From a virus, in IMG/VR virus record IMGVR_UViG_3300022745_000051, positions 1 to 46,023 of that record: a DNA stretch of 46,023 nucleotides; one strand, written 5' to 3'. Every line of letters starts with the position of its first letter. Position 1 is the first letter of the stretch. A program made the translations under genes and the position numbers. Under the pieces are notes generated by a model, which worked only from the letters and a program-made list of their open reading frames with translations, had not been told where the DNA came from and did not search any database. Positions 29,719 to 39,100 of the stretch are shown here, piece by piece.

Positions 29719-29756
29719 ACCCAGGTTTCGCCAAATACGGCGGACCTGGGTTTTTT
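29719..29756 (+). terminator. Intrinsic terminator after capsid gene
   Basis: ACCCAGGT (29719-29726) pairs with ACCTGGGT (29744-29751), with CGCC/GGCG stacked inside, and a run of T follows to 29756. It corresponds to T7 T-phi, which lies just after gene 10. A smaller hairpin, GCGGGGC with GCCCTGC, lies upstream near 29660-29690. Confidence 0.92.
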
Positions 29757-29771
29757 CGCTAGGAGTCAATC

Positions 29772-30356
29772 ATGCTCAAACTCGACGCAGTCAATCGCCT
29801 GCTCGGCTATGCCGGGTTGACTCCTGTCAGTAGTCTCGTCCTTCCGCACTCGCGTGTCCCTTCCGCTGTGGCCTTGCTTGATCGGCACAGTCGGACTGTT
29901 CAGGGTGTCGGCGGTGGCTTCTGGTTCAATCGAGAAGTCTTCGACCTTAGCCCTGACGCTACAGACGGCCACGTCTATGTACCTGATGATGTTCTCCAGC
30001 TAACTGTGCTGGATCGTAGCATCAAGGCTGTGCAGCGTGGGCGTACTCTATTGGACCTTGCTTCTAACACTAGGGTCTTCACTCGTAAAGTGAAGGTCCG
30101 GATCATTCGCCTTATTCCCTTCGACGAGTTGCCTGAGGCAGCCGCAGACTATATCTCGCTCTGTGCAGCGCTAGAGTTCCACCGCACTATCGATGGTGAC
30201 ACTGCTACTCGGCAAGAGATTGAGAAGGATAAGGCTATGGCACATGCTCGCCTAGAGGGTGAGAACACTCGTCAGAGCAGGGAGAACCTGCATGACGGCT
30301 CGTATAACCTTCGCCGGCTGCGCTCTGCTAGTCGCAATCATGGAGTAATTCGATGA
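29772..30356 (+). CDS. Tail tubular protein A (gatekeeper)
   Basis: A 194-residue protein matching T7 gp11 (196) in size and place. The N-terminal LDAVNRLLGYAGLTPVSSLV and the segment GGFWFNREVFDLSPDATDGH, then VYVPDDVLQLTVLD, are typical of this family. It forms the ring between portal and nozzle. AGGAG precedes ATG 29772. ATGA overlap with the nozzle gene. Confidence 0.92.
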   Translation: MLKLDAVNRLLGYAGLTPVSSLVLPHSRVPSAVALLDRHSRTVQGVGGGFWFNREVFDLSPDATDGHVYVPDDVLQLTVLDRSIKAVQRGRTLLDLASNTRVFTRKVKVRIIRLIPFDELPEAAADYISLCAALEFHRTIDGDTATRQEIEKDKAMAHARLEGENTRQSRENLHDGSYNLRRLRSASRNHGVIR

Positions 30357-33145
30357 GCCGAGAAGGTGGTTCCTATTCCTCGCTGCTGCTCGGCGTAACT
30401 GAGCAATCGTTTCATTCGGCTCGTGAGGGTTTCTGTCTTGAGCAGACCAACATGATGCCGGATATTGTCCGCGGTCTTACTCGCCGCCAGCCTAGCAAGA
30501 TGCTTGCTGAGACTCTGGTCGGCAACAGTGGTGGCTTGATCGATACGGTTAATACCCGCACTCAGGACTTCAGGACGTTCGTCTATGATTACTCGGGTAA
30601 GCAGTACGTAGTCCTGTACCCTGCTGCGGCAAGCACAACCATCGTCCCTATGGTCTACAACCTGACAGATCAGGTGTGGATGAATGTAGTGATCGACGAG
30701 GGAGATAGCGCTGTAGCTACCCGTATGCAGAGTGGCATTAGTGCCATCACTGCTACAGGCAAGGACGTACTTCTCGCAAGCTACGGCGATGTGCCTACGG
30801 TAAGCAGCACTGATGCCTGGGGTGCAGTTGGCAACCAGTCCAAAGCATCCATCTGGATTCGTGCTGGCAACTTTGCACGTACCTACACGGTGCGTATCAA
30901 GAAGCGCAGCACTGGGGTTACTACAGAACACTCTTATACCACTCCGACGGCTACCTATACGGGCACGCTAGACACTAGTGGGGTTCCTATCTTCGCTGCT
31001 GATCCGGCGGGTGGCACGCAGACAGATACTGAGGCCATCGCAATAACCTCTAGCGGCGGCTTTGGGTTAGGCGCTCTCACCTGGGGGAGCTGGTCCCCTT
31101 CTTCCTTGTCCTTGAAGCAGAATGCGACTACGTTGACCAACGTCAGTCCTTCTGATCCATCAAGTGCAAGTGAATACCGCTGGGATGCGGGTAGTTCTAC
31201 GGTTAAGGTGCATTCGTCGCTGGTAGGCGCTACTAATATTAGCGTTACCTACACACATACGAAGACTATCTCTAATCCGCAGTACACTCTCACCATTGCT
31301 GCTCTAACGTCAGCCTTTAATTTGGCGACGGCACAGCACTTGGTAGAGGCAACAGCCGCTATCCAACCCGCTGCTATCGCTACGGCACTAGCTGGGGTGC
31401 TTACTACTGCCGGCTTCACGGTCACAGTAAACAGTACAGCCATTGAGGTAGATGATGCCTCCGAGGTTACTGGATCAGACGGTGCAGACAATAGTTCTAT
31501 TCGTGCTGTTGGGGCTACTTGTGCAAGCATCAATGATCTACCCGCTTATCACGAGTCCGGTAAGATTGTTCGGGTTAGGGCGCGGGAGACAGACGATGCC
31601 CTGTACTATAAAGCTGTTCCTCGTAAGAGCGGCGACAGCGGCTTCGTCCTAGTTAACTGGGAAGAGACTGCTGGTACGGTGCATACACTAGACCTGAAGC
31701 TTCTCTTCGGCCGAGCACACGGGACTGACTTCTATCTGGCTAGTACATCAGGGCACATGAATGCTCTGACTGGTCTGACGGATGCTCCAGTGTACTCATC
31801 TAATGAGTGCGGGGACATTGACAGCGTGCCGGTTCCTACCTTCGTGGGCAGGGTTATCCGAGTACTGGCTGTGTTTCAGGATAGGTTGATTATCGCAACA
31901 GCGGGGGTGGTCAGATGCAGCCGCATCGGGGACTACTTCTATCTGTTCAGGTCAACACTCCTTAGCGTGCTGGCTAACGATGCCTTCGAGACTAGTGCGA
32001 AGGGTAGAGAGGATGATGACATCCGCTTCGCCGTCCTTTACGATCAGAACCTATTCTTGTTCGGACGGGATGCTCAGTACGCCCTAGGAGGAAGGACAGC
32101 CTTAACGGCGCTGAACCCTAACCTTCCTGTCATCAGCTCGCATAAAGGTGCAGCGTTCCTTCCTCCAGTGGCAGCGGGCTCAACCTTGTTCTACATTAAG
32201 CAGGGCGATGTAGCATGGTCTGCACACCAGCTTAGGCCCGGTGTTCTTGTTGACACTCCCGAGAGTTTCCCGGTAAGTGCTCAGCTTGACTCCTACCTAG
32301 ACGGTCAAGCAATTGAGGCTATTGGTGTGCCTAAGCCCACAATGCTCATGGTACGTAGCAAGGGGAATAGGCGTGCACTGTATACCCTGAACTATCAGGA
32401 TAGCGAGCAAGGTCGCCAGCAAGAGGCATGGCATAAGTGGATCTATCCTTCGCAAGGAGGTAACCTAATTGGGCAAGCGTCTGTTGATGGTGGTGTGGTT
32501 CTGTTCTCTGTGCGGCCCGGTAACGGAAACCGCGTATGGGCCGTAGCTGACTTCCAGCCTTTGCTGGCTAACGTGGCAAGCGTTCCCTACCTCGACTCCT
32601 GGCGCACTTACGCCAATGTCTTGGATGGAGACAACAGCATCACCGAGGCCAGCGCAGGTAGTATCAGTGCTGCATACAATAGCACACCGGCTCACGCCTT
32701 GATCGGCGGTATCCTCACGGATGCTGCTGGTTTGGTTGTAGAGTTCGATGACTCAGAGAACCTAGTCGTTGGGCTAGATAATGATGCGTCTTACCGTCCA
32801 CAGTCTCCGAGTATCCGGGACAGTAACGGCCGAGTCAGCATGCAGGGGTTACTGGTTGTGTCCTCGATCACCGTGTCGTTCACAAACGCCGGTGGTCTGG
32901 GCTATGATCTAGTGACCCAGGCTGAGACAAGGTCAGACACATACTCCGGTCGAACGCTAGGTGCTGTGGATAACATCATTGGAACAGAGCCTATCACTAC
33001 AGGCACTCTTGACATCCCTATTGGGGAAGAGACTGAACGTAGCACTCTTACTCTTCGGAGCAGGAAGTGGTTTCCCTTAACTCTATCTCGCCTAGCTTGG
33101 CGAGGACACTACTTCAATCGCACACGGGTTGTGCAAGGAGGTTAA
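30353..33145 (+). CDS. Tail tubular protein B (nozzle)
   Basis: A 930-residue protein equivalent to T7 gp12 (794), the hexameric tail nozzle. The opening SYSSLLLGVTEQSFHSAREG, with LEQTNMMPDIVRGLTRR soon after, is characteristic, as are VVRCSRIGDYFYLFRSTLLS, YDQNLFLFGRDAQYALGGR, and the late VWAVADFQ region. It is about 130 residues longer than T7 gp12; residues 150-360, Thr/Ser/Ala-rich and predicted beta-type, look like an inserted domain that may bind fibres or receptor. No catalytic motif seen. Confidence 0.92.
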   Translation: MSREGGSYSSLLLGVTEQSFHSAREGFCLEQTNMMPDIVRGLTRRQPSKMLAETLVGNSGGLIDTVNTRTQDFRTFVYDYSGKQYVVLYPAAASTTIVPMVYNLTDQVWMNVVIDEGDSAVATRMQSGISAITATGKDVLLASYGDVPTVSSTDAWGAVGNQSKASIWIRAGNFARTYTVRIKKRSTGVTTEHSYTTPTATYTGTLDTSGVPIFAADPAGGTQTDTEAIAITSSGGFGLGALTWGSWSPSSLSLKQNATTLTNVSPSDPSSASEYRWDAGSSTVKVHSSLVGATNISVTYTHTKTISNPQYTLTIAALTSAFNLATAQHLVEATAAIQPAAIATALAGVLTTAGFTVTVNSTAIEVDDASEVTGSDGADNSSIRAVGATCASINDLPAYHESGKIVRVRARETDDALYYKAVPRKSGDSGFVLVNWEETAGTVHTLDLKLLFGRAHGTDFYLASTSGHMNALTGLTDAPVYSSNECGDIDSVPVPTFVGRVIRVLAVFQDRLIIATAGVVRCSRIGDYFYLFRSTLLSVLANDAFETSAKGREDDDIRFAVLYDQNLFLFGRDAQYALGGRTALTALNPNLPVISSHKGAAFLPPVAAGSTLFYIKQGDVAWSAHQLRPGVLVDTPESFPVSAQLDSYLDGQAIEAIGVPKPTMLMVRSKGNRRALYTLNYQDSEQGRQQEAWHKWIYPSQGGNLIGQASVDGGVVLFSVRPGNGNRVWAVADFQPLLANVASVPYLDSWRTYANVLDGDNSITEASAGSISAAYNSTPAHALIGGILTDAAGLVVEFDDSENLVVGLDNDASYRPQSPSIRDSNGRVSMQGLLVVSSITVSFTNAGGLGYDLVTQAETRSDTYSGRTLGAVDNIIGTEPITTGTLDIPIGEETERSTLTLRSRKWFPLTLSRLAWRGHYFNRTRVVQGG

Positions 33146-33841
33146 ATGTACGGGCTCATTATTGGGGCTGCTACAGCAGTCCTTGATGGGCAAGTATCTA
33201 ATCGCTTTGCACGAGTGCAGCGCGATCTGGAACTTGTCAAGCAACATGCTGCTAACGTTGGCTCCGCTGCCGCCAACAAGACTGCGGCTACGGTCGGGTC
33301 GCTGGCCCGGTGGCGACAGACGGTGCTGAATAACCGCCGTTTGCTGGGGGGCCAGGACGCGATTACAGCCCTCCAGGTCAATTCTTCGCGTGCGTCCGCA
33401 GCGGAGCAGCAGGGCGGGCTGGTCGCGTCTCTGAGGGCCGCTGAAGACGCCGGAAGGGCATCCGCGCAGGCGGCCTTTGCCGGCGTGTCCGGGCAGGCCG
33501 TCGCCGCCGTCGACCTCAGCAGCAGGGTCCGAGAGTCTATGATGGCTGAGGCTGCTAAGAGGAATGGCGCTAGTCGTGACTTTGACTACAAGATGCGGCT
33601 AGCTCGTGTTGGTGCAGGGATGATCCAAGACTTGGACTCTTCTGCTATCCTAGACAATATGGACGTTAGTGGTTATGTGCCACGCGCTGTGGAAGAACAC
33701 AGTGCAGTGGCTGATGCTTTCTCTGGTTTCCTTACCTCATGGTCTAGGGGATATCAGAGTGACTTTGTAAGGGAGAGTCCTACCCAAGGTATAACGGCTA
33801 GCCCCACCAACACAGGAGGTAGTAATGGCTTTGGTGACTAA
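33146..33841 (+). CDS. Internal virion (ejection) protein, T7 gp14-like
   Basis: A 231-residue Ala-rich helical protein. T7 gp14 (196 residues) occupies this place and is ejected first to form a pore in the outer membrane. The N-terminus (MYGLIIGAATAVLDGQVSNR) is hydrophobic; residues 20-150 form long helices. Bases 33275-33540 are clearly richer in G+C than the rest of the gene, as if a segment had been exchanged with a phage of another base composition. AAGGAGG precedes the start. The next gene overlaps by 17 bases. Confidence 0.8.
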   Translation: MYGLIIGAATAVLDGQVSNRFARVQRDLELVKQHAANVGSAAANKTAATVGSLARWRQTVLNNRRLLGGQDAITALQVNSSRASAAEQQGGLVASLRAAEDAGRASAQAAFAGVSGQAVAAVDLSSRVRESMMAEAAKRNGASRDFDYKMRLARVGAGMIQDLDSSAILDNMDVSGYVPRAVEEHSAVADAFSGFLTSWSRGYQSDFVRESPTQGITASPTNTGGSNGFGD

Positions 33842-36125
33842 CAGTGACAATACCCTAGGAGCCCCTACCGTAGGGCTGGGGCAGACCGCCACCTTTGCTG
33901 TCGATCTTCCTCAGGCCGAGGCGCTTAGCTTGCCCGGCCAACCGGGGGTTAATGTCGGAATACAGGGTGGGCAGGTTATCGACCGTAGCCAGTACAATGC
34001 TTTGCCCCAGGAGCATGAGACTGCCCTAGGCGCAGCAATCAAGCAAGTAGCGGACAAGTACATCGGCCTAGAGGCTAAGCAGCTTAGGGCCGACCGCTAC
34101 AATGCAGGTATGATGGAAGCTGCCCAAGGTAAGGCTATCAAGGATATCGTCCGCGATACTCCTTGGTACAGCCAACTGTGGGGTGCAGGTGATGCGGTAG
34201 AGGGTGCTCGTGCTTATGCCGGGCATGAGACGGTAGGTAAAGTCTCTAGTATGGTTGCGGCAGAACTGCCTAACACCAAGTCTATGAGCCCGGATCAGGC
34301 AACGGAGTACTTCCGAGGTAAGCTTAATCCGCTTCTTACTGGGGATGGCCCAACTGACGCCTATGTCATGCAAGCCTGGGGGCAACAGCTTCCTGGCCTG
34401 ATGTCGGCACAGGCTAAGTTGCATTATGGCTGGCGCCAGGAGCGAGCACTTGATGCATTTAACGGTGCGCTCAATGGGCAAGCTAGGCACTTAGCTAATG
34501 TAGGCGATCTGGTAGCGGGTGGGTTCATGACTAAAGATGACCTATCTGTTGCTGGTCAACAGGCTTTAGCTATGTCCATGCCACCTGAGGGTATGGATGA
34601 GAAAGTCTGGAAGAGCACGATCACAAGTAAGATCCGTGAGTGGGCAGCAGATGGGAACATGCATGCAGTGAATGCCTTCCTTGATGCAGGTCTACAGGAT
34701 CACCTTACTGGCGATGAGTCTCGTCATCTGGAGCAGGCTGTTATTGTCGGCGATCAACGTGCTCGTACTAAGTACACAGAGCTATGGCAGCAAGACCTTC
34801 TCAAGCTTCGCCTTCAGGCTGAGCGCCCGCAAGAGGGGCAGACTACCAATGAGCTTTTGTCTGGCATCGACCAGATCAACCAGCAGTTTAAGACAGCTAG
34901 TGGAAGTAAGGCTCCCCTGATTAGTCCTCATGAGCGTGAAGCACTTGCTAGTCGCTCTTCGCTGTATATTGATGCCGCTCGTCGTGCTCGGATGCAAGAT
35001 GACATGAAGACTGCAGGTAGGGTCGCTGTGGCAGAGACTAAGGACGCGCTCATTAGGCGAGCCATTGCAGAGGGCAACACCGGTCAACTGGTCGTCGCTA
35101 AGGTAGCCACCGAGAACGACATCGATCAGACAATCTCTAGGATTGTGGCTGAGTCACCTGGGCAAGCAGTACCTGTACTGGCCGCGGCCTTTAGGCAGGA
35201 CGGTAAAGTAGTCAAGCAGATTGCAGATGAGCGTCTGCGTTCTGTGGACACTATGCTTCAGGCTGGCAACAATGGGTATGATGCCTCTGCTGTGGGAACA
35301 GTCTACAATGACTGGCTGTCCATGCACACGGTGAACCCTAACTTGTCTGCTGCCTACTACGGTAAGCGAGACACGGATATGCTGCGCTTCCATCAAGCTA
35401 AGCAGTCCATGGGGTCAGATGCAGCAGCGTTTACTCAAGCCTTCATGATGAACCATAAAGGCAATACACCGGACCGTAAGGTTCTTGAGGCAGCGGTGAC
35501 GGCTGTTAGTGCTGAGTACGACTATCATGTGGCCTGGGCTAGGCCGGATAAGTATGACATCGATCCGAGCAGCCGAGATACTCTTGCCTCACTTATTGCA
35601 CCCGAAGTCCAACGAAGGACTGCTGGTGTAGTGGCCGACGAGGCAGAGGTGGCTAGCAGCGTCTTGAAAGAGACGATCAATCGCGGCGATGCGGAAGTGC
35701 TTGGCGGGTATGTCATCCTTAATCCGACTAACGATAAGCGCAAGTTCGGGGATTCCCTGGCTACTGCTGTTGTTAAGACAGACTCTCCTATTCCTACGGA
35801 TAAGGTGAACACAGCATTTAACCAAGCTATTCAACGTAAGTTGTATGGTGACGGCAAGACCGCTGGCGTACTGCGTGATACTAGTTTGTTCGGCAAGGAC
35901 AAGATTAAGCACGCAACTATTGTTCGCCTTCCTAGCGTAGGTGATGTACCTGTCATCCAGTTCCACGGTGTGTCAGAAGATGGGCAAGTAGTTGACTTCC
36001 CTATCACCCAGCGTGAGGTACTACTTAACTTTAATGCCGCCGCTACCCCCGCAAGCCAACCGCCTCGCGGCAATCGTCCTCGTGACCTAACACGTCCTAG
36101 CGACTTCTTCCAACAGAGAGACTAA
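33825..36125 (+). CDS. Internal virion (ejection) protein, T7 gp15-like
   Basis: A 766-residue, mainly helical protein in the position and size class of T7 gp15 (747). With gp14- and gp16-like proteins it forms the internal core and then the trans-envelope channel for DNA. The first 60 residues look disordered; the rest is Gln/Ala/Asp-rich with a few conserved-looking blocks (AYYGKRDTDMLRFHQAKQSM; HVAWARPDKYDIDPSS). A basic Pro/Arg tail (PPRGNRPRDLTRPSDFFQQR) ends the protein. GGAGG lies just before ATG 33825. Confidence 0.82.
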   Translation: MALVTNSDNTLGAPTVGLGQTATFAVDLPQAEALSLPGQPGVNVGIQGGQVIDRSQYNALPQEHETALGAAIKQVADKYIGLEAKQLRADRYNAGMMEAAQGKAIKDIVRDTPWYSQLWGAGDAVEGARAYAGHETVGKVSSMVAAELPNTKSMSPDQATEYFRGKLNPLLTGDGPTDAYVMQAWGQQLPGLMSAQAKLHYGWRQERALDAFNGALNGQARHLANVGDLVAGGFMTKDDLSVAGQQALAMSMPPEGMDEKVWKSTITSKIREWAADGNMHAVNAFLDAGLQDHLTGDESRHLEQAVIVGDQRARTKYTELWQQDLLKLRLQAERPQEGQTTNELLSGIDQINQQFKTASGSKAPLISPHEREALASRSSLYIDAARRARMQDDMKTAGRVAVAETKDALIRRAIAEGNTGQLVVAKVATENDIDQTISRIVAESPGQAVPVLAAAFRQDGKVVKQIADERLRSVDTMLQAGNNGYDASAVGTVYNDWLSMHTVNPNLSAAYYGKRDTDMLRFHQAKQSMGSDAAAFTQAFMMNHKGNTPDRKVLEAAVTAVSAEYDYHVAWARPDKYDIDPSSRDTLASLIAPEVQRRTAGVVADEAEVASSVLKETINRGDAEVLGGYVILNPTNDKRKFGDSLATAVVKTDSPIPTDKVNTAFNQAIQRKLYGDGKTAGVLRDTSLFGKDKIKHATIVRLPSVGDVPVIQFHGVSEDGQVVDFPITQREVLLNFNAAATPASQPPRGNRPRDLTRPSDFFQQRD

Positions 36126-39100
36126 ATGGATTCAATACGCTCCGCGCTAGTTCGCGCAATCTATAGCCAGGAGTCTAACTCCGGCCAAGTCGATACCTCG
36201 ACCCCGAACTATGCCGGGGCGCTTGGTCCCATGCAAGTTACGAAGCCAACTTTTGTGGGGATGCAGAACAATGGCTTGATCCCACAAGACTGGAACTGGG
36301 AAGATCCTGAGCATAGCACACGAGCAGGCATCGCTCTGCTCAATAGCTACATGGATAAGTACGGCGATGATCCCGCCTTAGCTGCTGCTGCCTACTATGG
36401 TGGTGAGAAGGCCGTTAAGGATGGGCAGATCGTTGACTTCGGTGATCGTAAGAACCCTAAGGCACCGAGGACTTCTGAGTACGCTCAGATGATCCTGTCC
36501 CGTATGGGTCTGAAGCCAGGAGGTAAGCAGGCAAAGGTTCCTGCTAAGCTGCTGCCCTCACAGACCCCTGATGAAATGCTGGCTGAGGCTATGCCTGGGC
36601 CGGTAGGGCAAAGCGGCTCTTCTGCTATTCCCGTTATCTCTGATACTGCTCCGAAGATTACAGCTAATCCGCAAGCAGCGGTAGATCAGGCCAAAGCTGC
36701 TGAGAGCAGTGCACAGAAAGAAGCACAGTTCGAGCAAGACCGTTCGGTGCTAGACATTGCGCAAGATAGCTTCATGCACCAAGGCGTGCTCGGAGCTATC
36801 CTAAAGGCAGCAGCTAAACCAGCCTTTAAGCCGGACCCTACTTGGGCTCTCGATCCTAAGCTACTTAATGGTATGTCTGAAGATGAGCAACAGGAACTCA
36901 AGGATGCTTCTTCTAAGGAAGAGGCAGACTGGGCCATGTTCGACATCAAGGACAGGCGCGACATGGAAGAGCGCATCGGCCTAAGTGGTGCTGGTGCGGG
37001 TATCCTAGGAAGCATGATTGCTGGGTTGCCTGAGGGATACCTGCTCGGCCTCGGTGCCGTCAAGGGCATGGAGCTTGCTAAGGTTGGTGCAACCCAGCTT
37101 GCTGCTCAAGGTAGGGCTGGTGCCGCCTGGGCGGCGGCGGCTGCCGAGAACGTTGGTGGCAATATCGCTGGGACCGCTGCTGCGCAAGCAGCACAAGGTC
37201 GATTCAATACTGAGGACTATGCTACAGCAGTAGCGATGGGTCTGGTGATTACGCCACTAGCCGCCCTTGGTTCTCTGTCTCACGCTTCCTCAGTTCGTGC
37301 GGCAGAGGATGCAGCAAAGATGCGTGCAGATGCAGCAGCTAAGCTAGAAGAGCGTAGCAGGAACGCGGCAGCTAATCTGCCGCCTGATGCTACGCCAGAG
37401 CAAGTCGCTGCTGAGATGACTCGCCTTGAGCAGGCTGAGCTTGCCCAGGCGACGGAAATCAAGAAGGCGTCTAGGAAACTGATTGACGCTCAAACGGATG
37501 AGACAGGCCGGCCTCTGCCCACCGCTGACGAAGAAGCGGCAGTTAAAGCAGCGCAAGAAGATATTAAGCCTGTAGATGTTGCAGAGCGTCCGCCAATCAA
37601 GCAGGAAGAGACGGCTGCAATTAACCAGGGAGACAGCGTTAAGGCTGAGGAAGTTAAGTCGGAAGTAATTCCTACGGCTTCTGTCAGGACCGAGAAGCTG
37701 CGGACTGATGCAGAAATCCTCGCTGTGACTAAGCCTGACGGTACGCCAGCAGTCACCAGCAGTTTCACTCTGGCTTCTCGTCTTGACGAGTTGGCTGGGA
37801 GTAAGCTGAAGGAAGTTGGCTTGTTTGCCAAGCGCCTTCGTGAAGCGCTCAAAGATGACAGCATCAAGGTCTATGTATCTGACACCGAAGGACTGAGGGC
37901 CCTTAGTCGAGGCACAGCAACCCGTTCGCACTACATGCCCAGCGATCATGCTATCTATCTGGATAGCCGCAGCATGATGGTCGGCCAGGAGTGGGTCACG
38001 CTTCATGAAGCAGGTCATGCACTCACTGAGTACAAGATCGCCTACGGTAAGGCCAATCCTGACAGCGCTCATGGCAAGATCGTTACACAGATGGAGGCTA
38101 TTCGTAATATAGCTAAGACGGAACTCGATGGGCCTAACGGCGCTAAGTTCAAGACTGATGGCGTAGCTCCTTATCTGCTCGACAATGTGAGCGAGCTTAA
38201 TGCCGGGCTGTGGTCTACTCGCAGGGGTATGGGTCAGTTCGGTGATCTGCTGCGCAGTATCCCCTACCAAGGGACTACGCTGCTTAGCAAGTTCGTTGGT
38301 GCTGTGCAGAAACTGCTAGGGATTGCTACCAAAGAGCGGCCCTTGTTTCTTCAGGCACTGGGTCTGAGCGAGAAGTTGATCGATACTCCTCTACATGTGT
38401 CTGTCGTAGGCAGGGATGGTAAAGCGTTATCTGTTAGGCAGGCACCCAGTGATTTCCCAGGAGACACCCGCGCCAAGGAACTTGGTATAGATCTACTCCC
38501 CGGAGCAACCGCTAACGAGAAGGCAGAGGCACGCGTAATCCGCAGCCTCTATAGTAAGGCTGAAACACCTGCTGCACCATGGAACAAGGTAGACCCCGAG
38601 CGCCTAAAGACCCTAGCAAAGAACAAGTTGTTCGATGTAGCAAGCACCAGTGTGCACCTGCTAAGCAGCAAGAATCCTATTTTACGCATGGTTGGCGCAA
38701 CCTTGGTGGAGAACCCTGCCGGTGCTGCAGGGCGTGGGCAGACAGCTTCTATTGGCTCATGGTTGAACTATCGGAAAGCCCTGGGCAACTTCCTACCTGA
38801 GCTTCAGAATGCCTATGGCGTATGGCGCCGGGCCAACGGTGGCTCAGTACTAGAGGATGTCTTTGGGGGTAAGCGCTGGGCGCAGTTCAATCGGTCTGTA
38901 GCTGAGGAGATTGAATCTCGCGGGCGGGGTAGTAGTGCTCATGCAGACCCAAGCATCCAGGCTGCAGCCAACACGATTGAAGGTGTGTTTGAGCGTTTGC
39001 GCAAGATGCAGATTGACTCGGGAACACTAGGCCATCAAGCCCTGCCTGAGTCAAGTCGCGGCTACATGCCGCACCGCATGAGTGCGGAGAAGGTGCGCAA

